The position numbers and the translations under genes were made by a program. Positions 13,700 to 13,704 of a DNA stretch of 13,704 bases are shown here, in pieces. The DNA comes from an uncultured Clostridia bacterium (GTDB taxonomy: Bacteria > Bacillota_A > Clostridia > TANB77 > CAG-508), in NCBI GenBank assembly GCA_944393165.1, contig CALXZF010000141.1, positions 1-13,704 on the forward strand, read 5' to 3'. Under the pieces are notes generated by a model. The model worked only from the letters and a program-made list of their open reading frames with translations. It searched no databases and was not told the origin of the DNA. Position 1 is the first letter of the stretch, and each line of letters starts with the position of its first letter.

Positions 13700-13704
13700 T
13701 TTGA

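Overview
The window is about 70% A+T and carries Firmicutes-type genes with Shine-Dalgarno sites close to AGGAGG: rplU/rpmA, remA (DUF370), rpoZ, gmk, rsmE, a two-gene SUF system and the dapA/dapB/asd set. Together with a BspA-like leucine-rich-repeat protein that has a pilin-like N-terminus, this points to an uncultured or gut-type member of the Clostridia. I cannot place it further. TAG ends several intact genes, so the standard code is in use.

Layout. 1-952: structured leader, rplU (L21, interrupted by an in-frame TAG), rpmA (L27) and a strong terminator. 1050-1388: promoter and a tiny ORF running into an (AG)11 tract and a hairpin (module copy 1). 1433-3400: pilin-like/LRR surface protein, frameshifted near its end in a TA tract, then a hairpin. 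3412-6144, minus strand: dapB (frameshifted), an HD-domain hydrolase and dapA. 6225-6362: a large palindrome fitted exactly between the divergent dapA and suf promoters. 6551-8214, plus strand: sufC and a single sufB-like gene (frameshifted). 8367-9446, minus strand: asd. 9630-9777 and 11924-12074: two copies of a structured repeat, each just upstream of a plus-strand promoter. 9972-11860: rsmE and a lysine-rich membrane protein. 12207-13363: remA, rpoZ and gmk. 13483-13699: second copy of the (AG)11 small-ORF module.

Functions. asd, dapA and dapB give consecutive early steps from aspartyl phosphate toward diaminopimelate and lysine. SufC plus one SufB-like protein would form a minimal Fe-S scaffold. 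The remaining housekeeping genes serve translation (L21, L27, RsmE), transcription (omega) and nucleotide metabolism (Gmk), plus the RemA-type DNA-binding regulator.

Most notable: (1) two dispersed modules, each a ribosome-binding site, a short ORF, an (AG)11 tract and a conserved reading frame that one added AG unit would join, ending in a hairpin, which looks like a phase-variable small protein; (2) a two-copy structured repeat with compensatory base changes whose G-U pairs favour an RNA read from the minus strand; (3) four conserved genes broken by a single stop or a 1-2 base indel, which is either assembly error or real variation and must be settled first.
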